The translations under genes were made by a program, and so were the position numbers. Below, in pieces: positions 40,001-49,415 of a DNA stretch of 54,441 nt. The stretch's first letter is position 1; each line of letters begins with the position of its first letter. The DNA is taken from IMG/VR virus record IMGVR_UViG_3300025108_000063, positions 1-54,441 of that record; one strand, 5' to 3'. This DNA comes from a virus. Under the pieces are notes generated by a model. It ran no database searches and was not told the DNA's origin. It saw nothing but the letters and a program-made list of their open reading frames with translations.

Positions 40001-41554
40001 TGAAGCTGTAAATCCAAAGCCTGCATGAACCCAACCGTTTTTTGCGGAAACACCACAATTAAAAAGATCAGTTTGACTACTTCCAGAGCTACAATTAGCT
40101 GTACATAAATCAAAACAACTTGAGTCTTGAATAGCTACAAAGTCGCTTACTGCATTTATAAATTCAGGACTTATAGATAATTCATAAACACTTGAATAAT
40201 CTTGCTGTATATTAAAAATAAAAGTACTTTCAAAAGTATTCTCAGGTTGAGTCCCATCTTCATAAGTACCACTAGTATCTGTATATAAAGTACTTTGGTA
40301 ATTAAATATAACTCCTATTTGAGAACCATCTATTAAATCTACTCCCCCAAAATCTATTGTAATTTTAGAATTATTAACAAGAGTACTACTCCCTCCTAAT
40401 GTATAAGTATAATCACTTGAAAAACCCTGTATTTCTTCTGCTTGAATAGGCTCTGAGATTAAAGACAAATCGTAATCTAAATATATATCTCTTCCATCAT
40501 CTCCTTTAATGTCATATCCATCAACATAATTGCCATACATTAAACGGTTACCCATTATTGTTTGACCTTGTGCAATTCTAGGAACATTATCAAATAACCT
40601 AAGCAATTGAGCTTCAGGAAGTGTAGTATATATTTTTTTATTATTAAATGTTAATGTTTGGTTTACATTATCAAGCCATCCTTCATTTTCTTTATTAAAT
40701 TTTTCTATAATATTAACAGACTGACTAGTACTAAATTTAAATATAACATCTATATCTTTTACATTTCTACCTCCTGTATCAAATGTAATATCTGTTGTGT
40801 TAAAAAGATTAGACATTCCATCATTATCATAAGTTTGATAATTTAGCTCAAATGGCCCTGGGGTAAATGCCACTCTACTAAAAGGAGATAATACAGAATA
40901 TTCTCCATCCTCGTATTGCCATCTATATGCAAAGCTTAAAAAAAGCTCATTCATATAATCTTCTCCACCACCAACTTGATAAGACTCTATTTCAGGAGCG
41001 TTTAATGGTGGTGCAACAATAACACCTATATCTTGCTCTGTTATTCTGTCAATAGTTGAAGGAACATTAGGCTCTAAATAATTTCTATTTATATTTATTT
41101 TTCTAGGAGCATTTAAGTTATCTGTAAAAAATAAAAGTTCTCCAATTAAATCTATTCCATTTATTAAATACTCTTTATCAAAGTTTAATACAGAAGTAGA
41201 AATAACATGATAAAACAATATATTTTTTCTAGTATTAAAAGAAACAATTAAATCAACTTTACCTGTTGCAGATAAACTATTTCCTTCATCATTAACAAAC
41301 CAATATATAGTTTCATTTGCTCCATCTTCATAAGCACCAATACATTTAGCAGCATTACTTAATGGTTGATTTAAAAATTTTAATTCAACTAAAAGCTCAT
41401 TACCTTTTGAATTCTCTACAGCACCAATCTCTGTTCCCTCTGTTGAACCTAAACGAACATTTAAAGCATCAATATATTGTCCTTGAGGAACTAAACGTTC
41501 ATCAACACTTTTATTCATTTTACCTGCTATAAAATTCTTTTGAATTTTTGCCAT
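37076..41554 (-). CDS. Tail / DNA stabilization protein (P22 gp10-like), 1492 residues
   Basis: The N-terminus MAKIQKNFIAGKMNKSVDER, followed by the VGAVENSKGNELL-like start (IGAVENSKGNELLVELKFLN), is the recurring opening of phage 'stabilization proteins' in podoviruses and crAss-like phages. The first ~400 residues form a beta-propeller-like head (WFVNDEGNSLSATGKVDLIV, LFFTDNLNAPRKININ). The rest is a long series of beta domains with Asn/Asp/Gly loops, and the protein ends CCECD. In P22 this part closes the portal after packaging and attaches tail components. The length is far above gp10 (~470), so extra domains, probably adhesive or ring parts, are fused. It follows the two ring/connector candidates. 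Confidence 0.78.
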   Translation of the reverse strand: MAKIQKNFIAGKMNKSVDERLVPQGQYIDALNVRLGSTEGTEIGAVENSKGNELLVELKFLNQPLSNAAKCIGAYEDGANETIYWFVNDEGNSLSATGKVDLIVSFNTRKNILFYHVISTSVLNFDKEYLINGIDLIGELLFFTDNLNAPRKININRNYLEPNVPSTIDRITEQDIGVIVAPPLNAPEIESYQVGGGEDYMNELFLSFAYRWQYEDGEYSVLSPFSRVAFTPGPFELNYQTYDNDGMSNLFNTTDITFDTGGRNVKDIDVIFKFSTSQSVNIIEKFNKENEGWLDNVNQTLTFNNKKIYTTLPEAQLLRLFDNVPRIAQGQTIMGNRLMYGNYVDGYDIKGDDGRDIYLDYDLSLISEPIQAEEIQGFSSDYTYTLGGSSTLVNNSKITIDFGGVDLIDGSQIGVIFNYQSTLYTDTSGTYEDGTQPENTFESTFIFNIQQDYSSVYELSISPEFINAVSDFVAIQDSSCFDLCTANCSSGSSQTDLFNCGVSAKNGWVHAGFGFTASPQGIIIESAQGSDEISFVLPAIKFEESTTGQEAYEYLSSIEATGLYNKDESKQSLHSNRDYEVAIVYMDEYGRSSTALVDTSNTVFIPCEKSITKNNIRVQLNSYPPYWATKYKFVIKESKGLYRTVYSNVFFQEESTGIYYFKLEGDNRDKVEDNSILHVKKDTSGPVLNCAKTKVLGFGVEVDDFLCDKNADGEIIDGSEPCGQFAGTYMQLKPNGFIAGAPENAFIDRQGSCSSGNYCEAIADVSIPNPDYDSTAPSCDGTPGTVNSKFIPADIPAGSIINIKLNTNRRGRGNQCGSRYYEFDKRFVSNNDYDSLYDFVIGDNIDLTNGISYGDDDTTNTIVFVENLIDWPNQNRGGGNPDSNPPGGIGVNGTTFIYFQEDACDNPTTTPGASYSGKQYLTIQTGTPKCAGISPRYSYAYVEVEIQRAPSLMVFETDPLEANDELYYENEQTFDIENGFHLSGDANADQNQTATLPAIVDLSFFNCYTFGNGVESMAILDALTSPTLNLGEKVTSVSEEEFKEAHRFSDVTYSGVFNQETNLNKLNQFNLSLTNFKTLEASYGPIRKMHSRQTDILILQEDKISYLQVGKNLLSDAAAGGAITSVPEVLGKQIARIEEYGISNNPESFTAYGYDVFFTDAKRNAVLQIKGGSAQADRLSVISEVGMRSWFRDLFRESFETQKLGGFDPYMNEYVLGSSNVTIPQPLDERECGFVLEMNELELSYSFMLDLTSIIGDVQFDYNVTVGSLNILVEWNNNAVIADLVTGTGSVSFNKSESFPTQAKVTLFPASGDKPSFTLNLNCPIGDELTVKEIVINFNGDVSLTTTCRYRWQLLNTLSPYSTNSVTLEDDGVSLFTEQTGTSSFGTIPALGSTVIMQNRQSPGQTFEFDANSDKFKYLTTNVDYNEVDLNTLIPLLNTATPITGSFPEYQASFTYSTQANYMYLVWDLRESDLLQFCYDSSTPEEACCECD

Positions 41555-41555
41555 A

Positions 41556-42482
41556 TTACTTTATAAGCTTGTTTTGACCTCTTAGATTCATTAATAGTCT
41601 TCCTGGATGTATATTACTCAATCTTATTTTTGCATTCCTTAGAAGAGCTGATTTCTCTTTTCTAGTCCTATTTATTATGTATTCTTGAATACCATACTTA
41701 CTAGAAAGAATTACATATTTCATATATGCATACACATATTCTTCAAATAATTTATTTATACTTATTTCAGAATCATCTCCATTTTCCATTCCATCAGAAA
41801 CATATTCTACAACACAAAACTCTCCTGCCATCCCTGAGCTAAAATTAATAACTCCTCCTTTTTTATTTATACTAAAAGTAGGATTTTGATTTGCAGTTTC
41901 TGTATTAAGTCCATATCTTCCTCCAATTGGATATTCAAAATACCACAAACCATCTACGCAATAACCTTCTTGTCCGTTGTAAGGACTATTCTCATTTAAA
42001 TAAATACTAGTTTTACCACCTGTAATTCTTTGTAAATCTAAAAATGATGTTGAAGGCTTTAATATATTTCCATCATGGTCAAATAATATTCTACATGTAT
42101 TATCTTGAAGATAAGCATCACTCCAATTTGTTTGGATATTTTCAGTTAATGGTCGTAAAACTCCATCTTTATATAATGAAACTCTTACCCAATTAACATA
42201 GTCTGGAGGCAATACAAATCTTAGTATATCACAAACTTCTAATTCTAAAATTTTTATTTCCTTTACAGCATCATAATTAAGCTCTTGAATAGCTCTCTTT
42301 GCATGAAAAAGAACATTATATCTTTCAGCATTATTTATAAGTTTATCATTACCAACATACATTAACATAAAATTGTTAACTATATTTTCTAATGTTACGT
42401 ATTGATATGAACCCCAATTCTCTTGTTCAGTATGAGGGTTGCCTGTATTTTCATAATATTGATATTCTGTTATATATGCCAT
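41556..42482 (-). CDS. Head-tail connector / ring protein candidate, 308 residues
   Basis: Starts MAYITEYQYYENTGNPHTEQ. Helical segments (NIVNNFMLMYVGNDKLINN, ERYNVLFHAKRAIQELNYDA) precede a beta region around ILELEVCDILRFVLPPDYVN, the pattern of 'ring' or tail-tube adaptor proteins (T7 gp11/P22 gp4 type) of crAss-like and marine podoviruses. It is on the same strand as the stabilization protein, with 1-base gaps on one side. Identity is by neighbourhood and general shape; medium certainty. Confidence 0.6.
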   Translation of the reverse strand: MAYITEYQYYENTGNPHTEQENWGSYQYVTLENIVNNFMLMYVGNDKLINNAERYNVLFHAKRAIQELNYDAVKEIKILELEVCDILRFVLPPDYVNWVRVSLYKDGVLRPLTENIQTNWSDAYLQDNTCRILFDHDGNILKPSTSFLDLQRITGGKTSIYLNENSPYNGQEGYCVDGLWYFEYPIGGRYGLNTETANQNPTFSINKKGGVINFSSGMAGEFCVVEYVSDGMENGDDSEISINKLFEEYVYAYMKYVILSSKYGIQEYIINRTRKEKSALLRNAKIRLSNIHPGRLLMNLRGQNKLIK

Positions 42483-42485
42483 AAT

Positions 42486-43463
42486 CTATCCTTCTTGTGT
42501 TGTTGCTTCTTTTTCTTCTGCTTTTCCAAACTGTACTAAAGCAGCTTCTCGTATTGACATTCCTGCGTACTGTAATATTTTATTTATAATATTAGTTTCA
42601 TCCGATAAAGGAAGTTCGAAATCTTGATAATCTAATGCTGTTTCATCAAAACTAGGCTCTCCTCCTGTTATAATATTAAAATATGTCCAGTTAGGATCTT
42701 TTGGGTATCTTATATACTGAGATACTACCTGACCTATATCAATAATAGTATCTGGATATAATTGTGCATCCAAAGAATTTTGTGTGTAAGCAGGATAATG
42801 CAAAGTTGGTTTTGTAAGCATTGAATTAGAAAGCATAGTTATTTTACTATGAGTAACTTTTTCTGCTTCCTTTACTTTAGAATAATCATATACTATATAA
42901 TCCACTGGGGGAGACCCTACATTACTAGCATTTACAGTTAATGTTGTTGAGCTATTAACTCCTGTAACAATTTGATTATAAACTACTGAAGAATCTCTAT
43001 AGGAAACTATATCTCCTACAACAACTCCACTAGCAAAAAAATCAGCATTAGAATCTATAATTTTATTTGACCCTCCACTAGTTCCTGTTGTTACTCCTGA
43101 AGCTTTTTGTTTTTGATAAACTAAAATTTTATTTATAATATAATAATCACTTCCATTAATTTCTTGATTAGGAAGAATATATAAACTACTAGGATAACTT
43201 ACAACTTTTTTAGATAAAGGAGCAAAAACTGTAAAAGTATCTATTACTTCTTCTATTCCTTTTACAATATCTGCATATCCTGATCCTGAAACTCTAGCAT
43301 TTTGTTTTACTATTTGTGAATTATATTGATAAAAATAGTCTTCAAAAATATCTAATTGCGCTTGCTTTGCATATAAATTAAAATCAGCAGGTGTTATATA
43401 GCCAAAGTTATTTTTATTTGCTATTGACAAAACAGTTGCTCTAACTGTATTTATTAAACTCAT
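42486..43463 (-). CDS. Head-tail adaptor / ring protein candidate, 325 residues
   Basis: Starts MSLINTVRATVLSIANKNNF, then YITPADFNLYAKQAQLDIFE, a pattern common in phage head-closure or ring proteins. Beta-rich middle (VVGDIVSYRDSSVVYNQIVT) and helical end (FGKAEEKEATTQEG). It starts behind an independent terminator/promoter junction (43482-43525), so it may be transcribed partly from its own promoter. It pairs with the 308-residue gene, as the two 'ring' genes do in crAss-like phages. Confidence 0.6.
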   Translation of the reverse strand: MSLINTVRATVLSIANKNNFGYITPADFNLYAKQAQLDIFEDYFYQYNSQIVKQNARVSGSGYADIVKGIEEVIDTFTVFAPLSKKVVSYPSSLYILPNQEINGSDYYIINKILVYQKQKASGVTTGTSGGSNKIIDSNADFFASGVVVGDIVSYRDSSVVYNQIVTGVNSSTTLTVNASNVGSPPVDYIVYDYSKVKEAEKVTHSKITMLSNSMLTKPTLHYPAYTQNSLDAQLYPDTIIDIGQVVSQYIRYPKDPNWTYFNIITGGEPSFDETALDYQDFELPLSDETNIINKILQYAGMSIREAALVQFGKAEEKEATTQEG

Positions 43464-43481
43464 AATTATTTAATCTTTTTA

Positions 43482-43525
43482 CAAAGATACAAAAAAAGGG
43501 GTTTCATTTTTTTTGAACCCCTTTT
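43482..43525 (-). terminator. Terminator followed by a -7 box, between structural genes
   Basis: On the minus strand AAAAGGGGTT (43525-43516) pairs with AACCCCTTTT (43503-43494), followed by TTTTT and then TATCTTTG (43489-43482), a promoter -7 box. The stem of 10 bp is perfect. It separates the 247-residue gene from the ring-protein genes, so downstream late genes can be set to a different level from the upstream ones. Confidence 0.75.
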
Positions 43526-43551
43526 ATGAAATAGCCTGTTTTTTAAGTTGG

Positions 43552-44295
43552 TTATAGCTTGTCTTCCAATATACTTAAAACTTCTAACCCTTCATCACTT
43601 TGAAGAAAAGATGCCAATATAAATAATGGGTCTTCTCCATAAGGAATTGTCATTAGTTTATTTTTATTTCCTTTTAAATTATAATAAATATCTTTTTTAT
43701 TTTTTATAATTAATAATCCTTCGCTAAAAAATTTAGCACATTTGTTTTGTAAAGATAATAATGGGTCATTGATTGAATCTAAAAACTCAACAGGATATCT
43801 TTGTGCAAACAATCTAACATCTCTTTTTAATTCAGATGATGTTAATCTATCTACTTTTAAACCTATAACTACACGAGCTACAGTTTCTAACATTTCAATA
43901 TCTAAGTCTTTAGCTAATATTTGAGCTTCTAATTCTAAATCCATAGACTCAACAATATTTGTTGCATCTTTTTCATTATCAACCTCAACAAATGCTTTAC
44001 CATTTAATGGATGAAAAGATAAAAACTTTTGTAATACTTGATTAGTTTTATCTACAGATAAAAATCCATCTTCAAAAATAATTGGTTCTAATATTACATT
44101 TCCATCTTGTTCATCTTCAAAAATACTTTTTTGATTTCTAGCATAACGCAAGGACCTATTTGTTCCAGTTTCCTCATCAAAATAAAGTAAGGCACTTCTT
44201 TTAGTATTTCTAGATGGTATTGTGTAGCTTAATGGCGCTCTGTCTTGTGTGAGCTTATAGCTTTTAGTAACAAAAGCTTGTTTCTTTTTTTTCAT
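43552..44295 (-). CDS. Structural-region protein of unknown function, 247 residues
   Basis: Starts MKKKKQAFVTKSYKLTQDRA. The middle (ALLYFDEETGTNRSLRYARN, QKFLSFHPLNGKAFVEVDNE) resembles a conserved but unnamed protein seen between capsid and ring genes in Bacteroidota podoviruses. Its second half is helical (SSELKRDVRLFAQRYPVEFL, FILASFLQSDEGLEVLSI). It may be a head-stabilizing or completion protein. It is flanked on both sides by terminators, so it seems to be a single-gene unit within the late region. Confidence 0.55.
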   Translation of the reverse strand: MKKKKQAFVTKSYKLTQDRAPLSYTIPSRNTKRSALLYFDEETGTNRSLRYARNQKSIFEDEQDGNVILEPIIFEDGFLSVDKTNQVLQKFLSFHPLNGKAFVEVDNEKDATNIVESMDLELEAQILAKDLDIEMLETVARVVIGLKVDRLTSSELKRDVRLFAQRYPVEFLDSINDPLLSLQNKCAKFFSEGLLIIKNKKDIYYNLKGNKNKLMTIPYGEDPLFILASFLQSDEGLEVLSILEDKL

Positions 44296-44320
44296 TTGAT
44301 TTTAATTTAAGTTTAATAAA

Positions 44321-44348
44321 AAAGGGGACAGGATTAACCATCCCCTTT
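44321..44348 (-). terminator. Intrinsic terminator after the major capsid gene
   Basis: AAAGGGGA (44321-44328) pairs with TCCCCTTT (44341-44348), loop of 12. On the minus strand it is followed by TTTT(A)TT. It lies ~20 bases after the capsid stop codon and probably raises capsid levels relative to downstream genes by partial termination. Confidence 0.8.
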
Positions 44349-44367
44349 ATTGAAATTATTCTATATC

Positions 44368-45789
44368 TTATTTAAAGATAAAGAAGTTGTTAGCACCTAA
44401 AGTACATAAAGCTCTTTCAGATAAGAAGTTTACTTCCATAGCATCTAAGCTAGAAGTAGCTGCTCCACCTGCTGAACCTGTAATCCAAGTCTTGTAACGT
44501 CTGTCTTCTGTTTCAGAAGCTCTATAACGAACATGTAAGAAAGGTCGCTTAGCGTTCTTTCCTAATACTTGGTCATATACAGTAGTAGAACCTGCAGGAA
44601 CTAAAATTCCATTGATTGCACCACCTACAATATCACCACGCATTGTTGGGTCGTTTAAGTATTTCCAGTCTGTCTTATAGAAGTCATAACCTCTACGGAA
44701 TCCTGAAAATCCTAAGTTAAGAGCCATCTCTTCATCATTGTCAAAAAGACCGTATGATGTACCTCCTGGGTTACCATAAGAGTTTTGAGCAGCTAACATA
44801 TCATCAATGTCAAATCCAAACTGTCTGTTTAAGAAAATAACATTTTCTTCAATAGAACCTTGCTTGTCTAATCTTTGAATAATATCGTCAAAGTCTGTAA
44901 GAGCTGTTGGGTTTCCACCACTCCATACATTTCCTCTTTGCTCAACTACGTAAAAAAGTCCTTCAGAACCTTTGTTACCTACTCCACTTGCAACTCCTGC
45001 CGCAATTGCTGCTACACCACCACCTGCTTCAGCTGGTACTGCTTCAACCATTGCTGTCTCTAAGTAATCTTCAAAACGTAAACGAGTTTCGTGTTCTGAT
45101 TTTAGATACCACAAGAATCCTGTTGCACCGTTTTCAGTAGTTACTTCAATCCAACCGATTTGAGCCATATCAGAACCGCTTACTGCGTAATGGTCTTTTA
45201 TGATAATTGGTGAATTAGAAAATATCTGATCATCAGCTTCTAATTGACCTTGCATTCCGTTAGTTCCTTTTTGGAACTCAGAACCATAGATAAATAATGA
45301 ACACTGAACATTTGCAGCCATTGTTTGACCACCTGCTTCATAATATGCAACATCAATAGTAGCATTTGCAGTATCTACTGCTGTAATTATTGCTTTGTTA
45401 CTATTTGTTGAATTTATAGAGCTATCAGAAAGCATCACTGTTTGACCAACTCTTAATGCAATGTCTCCTGTTCCAGGAACTAAAGCATCATTAATATCTA
45501 AAGTTGCAATGTCTTGAGCTGCTGCTGCTTGAGAAGTAACATTTGTATACTTCGTGTGTAATCTTCCTTGCTCAGCCCATTTGATAAGGTCAGAGTTAGA
45601 AGGCATTTCAGCGCCAACCATTCGTAAGAATGAAGCTACTGTTCTGTTTCCATAACGTTCGAATTCTTTTTCGTAAGTATCTGGTAAATACTGATTTAAG
45701 AAATCAAAGTTAGTAATATAATTTGTTTGTAATAAAACCTGTTCTGAACTTGGTTGTAAGTCAAACCCAGGTACTGCATCTACTGCCAT
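44368..45789 (-). CDS. Major capsid protein
   Basis: 473 residues. Starts MAVDAVPGFDLQPSSEQVLL, followed by NFDFLNQYLPDTYEKEFERY, then a beta-hairpin and helical core (MLSDSSINSTNSNKAIITA ... GMQGQLEADDQIFSNSPIII) and a C-terminal LNFLSERALCTLGANNFFIF. The length, its place after the scaffold gene, a following terminator and the typical HK97-like opening of Bacteroidota podovirus capsids make it the best capsid candidate. It forms the icosahedral shell around phage DNA and is the likely client of the phage chaperonins. Confidence 0.82.
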   Translation of the reverse strand: MAVDAVPGFDLQPSSEQVLLQTNYITNFDFLNQYLPDTYEKEFERYGNRTVASFLRMVGAEMPSNSDLIKWAEQGRLHTKYTNVTSQAAAAQDIATLDINDALVPGTGDIALRVGQTVMLSDSSINSTNSNKAIITAVDTANATIDVAYYEAGGQTMAANVQCSLFIYGSEFQKGTNGMQGQLEADDQIFSNSPIIIKDHYAVSGSDMAQIGWIEVTTENGATGFLWYLKSEHETRLRFEDYLETAMVEAVPAEAGGGVAAIAAGVASGVGNKGSEGLFYVVEQRGNVWSGGNPTALTDFDDIIQRLDKQGSIEENVIFLNRQFGFDIDDMLAAQNSYGNPGGTSYGLFDNDEEMALNLGFSGFRRGYDFYKTDWKYLNDPTMRGDIVGGAINGILVPAGSTTVYDQVLGKNAKRPFLHVRYRASETEDRRYKTWITGSAGGAATSSLDAMEVNFLSERALCTLGANNFFIFK

Positions 45790-45807
45790 AACTTTTGTTT
45801 TTAATTT

Positions 45808-46908
45808 TTAACTATTTTTTTTACTTCTAATTTTTAATCCTTTTCCACTTGTATCTGAAACTTGTCTGGCTTTAAATCCAGTGTCGCCAATTGCTTGAGG
45901 AGTTTGTCTCATGCTCATATTAATGTTTTTACTTTTTTTAGTAACATCTTCTATAGCATCAGCTTTACCTTGCTCATAAAAATAATTAGCAAATCTTTGA
46001 GGATCCATAGCAGCACTTAATGCTGTATGCCACCCTTTAGCATTTGAAATCAAACCATCGTCGTCAACATATTTTTTGACTAAATTGTTTAAATCACTTT
46101 GCTTAGATTTCATTTCATTAACATCACCGTAAGAATACTTAACGGTTTTATCTCCTACATTGAACTCAAAACCTTTGAATTCAGGATTAAAAACTTCATT
46201 TGTTTTCTTTAAGAAAAATTTATTTTTTCTCTCGTGAGCCTCTAAAGTAGATTTAGATTCTTCTATATAACTTCTATAAGCTTCAATATCTTTTTGTTGA
46301 TCTTCAGACAATGAATTCCCACTTGACTCAAGAGGAATTTTATATTGTTCTTTTACATCATTAAGATACTTTTTAGCTTTTGAAAGTTCTCTTTTTTTAG
46401 CAATATTCTTTTTTTTAATTTCGTTTTCATCATCAATTTCTTCATCATATGAAAACTTTTCATCCATTAAATAACGAATGTCTTCATTATCTAAATCTGA
46501 TTCTGTTAAAGAATAATACTCTGATAACACCTGGTCATCATTTAAGTCATCGTAATTTTTATTTATTTTTACAAAATCTTCAAATCCACGCCCTGTGTTT
46601 TTTTTATAATCTAAATATTTTGACACATCTTCTGGTAAACTTTCTGATTGCTCTCTTTCAGCAAACAAATCATCAACTGAAGATATATCTTTATTATATC
46701 TATTTTTAATATATGAAAGAACGTCTTCGTCTTTTATAGTTGGACTTTCAACTGCCGAATCTTCGGCTACTTTTTCTACAGGTTGATCTTCAACAACATC
46801 AGTAGATTTATCGTTATTTTCTTCTTCGTGTTTTTTAAGTAGAGTTTCTTCTACTTCCTGAACAGATTTCTCTGGAACAGAATCTAATGATTTCACTTTA
46901 ATTTCCAT
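45808..46908 (-). CDS. Capsid scaffold protein candidate
   Basis: 366 residues, very acidic and Lys/Glu-rich, mostly coiled coil and disorder (SLDSVPEKSVQEVEETLLKK, SEDQQKDIEAYRSYIEESKS), with a helical basic end (KNINMSMRQTPQAIGDTGFK). No hydrophobic core, as in phage scaffolds. It lies directly between portal and major capsid genes, the classic position. Scaffold is the best reading; an included protease motif was not found. Confidence 0.75.
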   Translation of the reverse strand: MEIKVKSLDSVPEKSVQEVEETLLKKHEEENNDKSTDVVEDQPVEKVAEDSAVESPTIKDEDVLSYIKNRYNKDISSVDDLFAEREQSESLPEDVSKYLDYKKNTGRGFEDFVKINKNYDDLNDDQVLSEYYSLTESDLDNEDIRYLMDEKFSYDEEIDDENEIKKKNIAKKRELSKAKKYLNDVKEQYKIPLESSGNSLSEDQQKDIEAYRSYIEESKSTLEAHERKNKFFLKKTNEVFNPEFKGFEFNVGDKTVKYSYGDVNEMKSKQSDLNNLVKKYVDDDGLISNAKGWHTALSAAMDPQRFANYFYEQGKADAIEDVTKKSKNINMSMRQTPQAIGDTGFKARQVSDTSGKGLKIRSKKNS

Positions 46909-46923
46909 TTAATTTAATTTTTA

Positions 46924-46931
46924 CAAAGTTA
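46924..46931 (-). promoter_or_regulatory. Possible -7 box upstream of the scaffold gene
   Basis: CAAAGTTA reads TAACTTTG on the minus strand (TAnnTTTG) 15 bases before the scaffold ATG, in an A/T-rich 50-base gap after the portal gene. No good -33 element is visible, so it is weak support for an internal late promoter. Confidence 0.35.
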
Positions 46932-46958
46932 ATATATAATTATAATTGATTTTTAAGG

Positions 46959-49415
46959 TTATCTAGGCTCAAATTCTGCTAAGTCAAAACCATCTAAACT
47001 ATCTTCATTTGATTCAAAACTAATTGAAGGTAGATTATTTTTTCTTTGCTCTATAAGTTTTGATTGCTCTGTATTAGCTTGAGATATTCTATTTGATTTA
47101 GCATTTTCTCTTTCAGCTTCTCGTTTCTGCAAACCTTCCTGCTCCATCTTTTTTAAGTCTATATCCACTCCTTTTAATTTCATTTGAAGTGAAAATTCAA
47201 GATTCATAAGCTCTGCTTTTATCGCAGCTTCACCTTGCATTTTTTGAACTGCAAATTGACTCTTAGCTTGCTCTAATTGTACAGCAGCTTGATTTTCCAT
47301 TTGGAATTGTTGCATTTTTGCTTGAGCTGCCATTTGTTGAGATTGAGCATTAATCTGAGCTTGTTGCTGTGCTTCCGCAGCTTTTTCTTTTTGTTGTCTA
47401 TCTTGTTTTGCTATTCTTTTTAACTTAAGTATTTGGTTAGCTAACTTTAAGTTTCTTATCTCACGTATATCAATAGCATCTTCTAAATTTATAGAATCTC
47501 TCTGTAATGCCATTTGAATATTCTGTTCTAGCATTTTTCTTTCTTCTTCGTCAGGTTCTATTTCTATAAATATTCCAAAGTCACTTAAATATAATTTACT
47601 AATTTCATCAATTATAGAAACATTAAATCTTCCTATTTGATTAGTTAATTCATCTTTAAATTCTGAATACTCTAATAAATCAGCAATTCTGCTAGATAAA
47701 GCAGTACATAGCCTTTGACTTATTTGTAATCCTGCATCTAAAATATGTCTGGTTGCAGTATTACTACTTAAAGCAGCTAATTTTTGTAGTCCTACTAAAG
47801 AGTATGAATCTGGTGTTGATCCATCTCTAGCTTCATTAAGGCCTGTAACATCTCTTAGCATTTGCATATAATGATTATATGAACCTACCAAGCTATTTAT
47901 TTTACCTTGACCTGAATTACTGTTTAATTGTTGTATTGGTACTTTAGCTTGGTTAAAATCTCCATCCTGTGTATAGCTTCTACCAATAACAGAACCTGTT
48001 TGAAAAAACATTCTTAATGCATCTTCAGGATTATATGCCTGCCCTGTTCCTAAATCTACTTCATTTAATCCGTCTGCATCTATAAACACACCATCAGGAA
48101 CTACTCTAGATATTACTTGTTGTAATTTTAAATGAGTAATTTGTATCAAATCTGCAAACGTAATCATACGTCTAACTAATGATTCAAAAACACCTTTATA
48201 CATTCTAGGCGCACACGCTACATATTCAGGATAAACTTCTTGAGATGCAGATTGAGGTCTAGCCATGTTTTCAGACATCTCCCATTTAAGAAGAATATTA
48301 GTACCCATAACCATAACACCTTCATACCATACATCTATTGTTTTAGAAACTTTTTTAAAATTACCTTCTTCTTGCATTTCTGAAGTAGGATTAAAAGTAT
48401 CTTCTTTTTCAATAACTTTTTCAGCTCCAGATGCATTTACTTTTTTCTTGTAAGTAAAAGTATTTGTAGTCTTATAATTAAAGAACAAAACTGTAGCACT
48501 ATCTTTACTGAATAAGCTATTATTATAATATTGAGCAGTATTATTGTAATTATACCAACTTTGACTATATTTAGATATTTCATCCATATCTTGTCTAGTC
48601 AAACTAGTATCTATTTTTTTTAACTCTACAATAGGAATTGTTTTGATTTCTCCCCAGTAAAAACAATCTTGAAAATGAGGGTCTTCGGTATAACTATACA
48701 CAACATTAGCAGGATCTACATATTCTATAGAAATACCTGAGCCTGGCTTAAAAGTGTTTTTACACATTGAAACTCCCAGTATTGTTTGGTCATAATACAA
48801 TTGCTTTTGTATTTCATAATACCTGTTTTCAGATAAAACTGTATTTATAGCTTCTTCTTCAGCTATTTCTATTGAAGGCTTATATTTAAGTTGCATGTGC
48901 AAAGCTAGTTCTTCAGAACTATTAGGCACATCTTCTTCTGATGTAGCAAAAGTATTTATTCCTAAATCTTGTTGAACCTGTTTCATTACAGGCTTAGCTA
49001 ACATATCTTTTTGAAGTTGTTTTTGATATTCACTTCTTTTATCTAAAGACATGCTATCCTGAGCATAAGCATTTACTTTAAATATTCTATCAGCCATTCC
49101 ATTAACTACTATATCAACAAATTTTGGAATAATAGGAACAGGAGTCCAGTCAAGATTTAAATAACTTAAATCTCCATCAATAGCTAATTCATTTTTATAT
49201 TTTTGTATAGATTGTTCTCCACGAGCATACAATCGTAATCTATGAAACTCTGCCCATTGACTATAAAATCTACTTTGACGACCATCTTTTCTAAACCATT
49301 CGTATTGAATAGCCTGGCCTATTTGTAAACCGAACTCATAAGATTTTTTTTCTGAGTCAGAAACAAATTGACTAGGAAATCCTGTTGGGTTTAATGAAAT
49401 TTTTACATCCTCCAT
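46959..49415 (-). CDS. Portal protein
   Basis: 818 residues. The N-terminal part (LQIGQAIQYEWFRKDGRQSR, WAEFHRLRLYARGEQSIQKY, LNLDWTPVPIIPKFVDIVVN) is the recurrent opening of large portal proteins in Bacteroidota podoviruses, with a central stem/clip region (~250-560). The C-terminal ~160 residues are a Gln/Ala/Lys-rich coiled coil (EKAAEAQQQAQINAQSQQMA). Twelve copies form the DNA entry ring at one vertex. It directly follows the large terminase gene (no gap) and precedes the scaffold, as in most tailed phages. Confidence 0.88.
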   Translation of the reverse strand: MEDVKISLNPTGFPSQFVSDSEKKSYEFGLQIGQAIQYEWFRKDGRQSRFYSQWAEFHRLRLYARGEQSIQKYKNELAIDGDLSYLNLDWTPVPIIPKFVDIVVNGMADRIFKVNAYAQDSMSLDKRSEYQKQLQKDMLAKPVMKQVQQDLGINTFATSEEDVPNSSEELALHMQLKYKPSIEIAEEEAINTVLSENRYYEIQKQLYYDQTILGVSMCKNTFKPGSGISIEYVDPANVVYSYTEDPHFQDCFYWGEIKTIPIVELKKIDTSLTRQDMDEISKYSQSWYNYNNTAQYYNNSLFSKDSATVLFFNYKTTNTFTYKKKVNASGAEKVIEKEDTFNPTSEMQEEGNFKKVSKTIDVWYEGVMVMGTNILLKWEMSENMARPQSASQEVYPEYVACAPRMYKGVFESLVRRMITFADLIQITHLKLQQVISRVVPDGVFIDADGLNEVDLGTGQAYNPEDALRMFFQTGSVIGRSYTQDGDFNQAKVPIQQLNSNSGQGKINSLVGSYNHYMQMLRDVTGLNEARDGSTPDSYSLVGLQKLAALSSNTATRHILDAGLQISQRLCTALSSRIADLLEYSEFKDELTNQIGRFNVSIIDEISKLYLSDFGIFIEIEPDEEERKMLEQNIQMALQRDSINLEDAIDIREIRNLKLANQILKLKRIAKQDRQQKEKAAEAQQQAQINAQSQQMAAQAKMQQFQMENQAAVQLEQAKSQFAVQKMQGEAAIKAELMNLEFSLQMKLKGVDIDLKKMEQEGLQKREAERENAKSNRISQANTEQSKLIEQRKNNLPSISFESNEDSLDGFDLAEFEPR

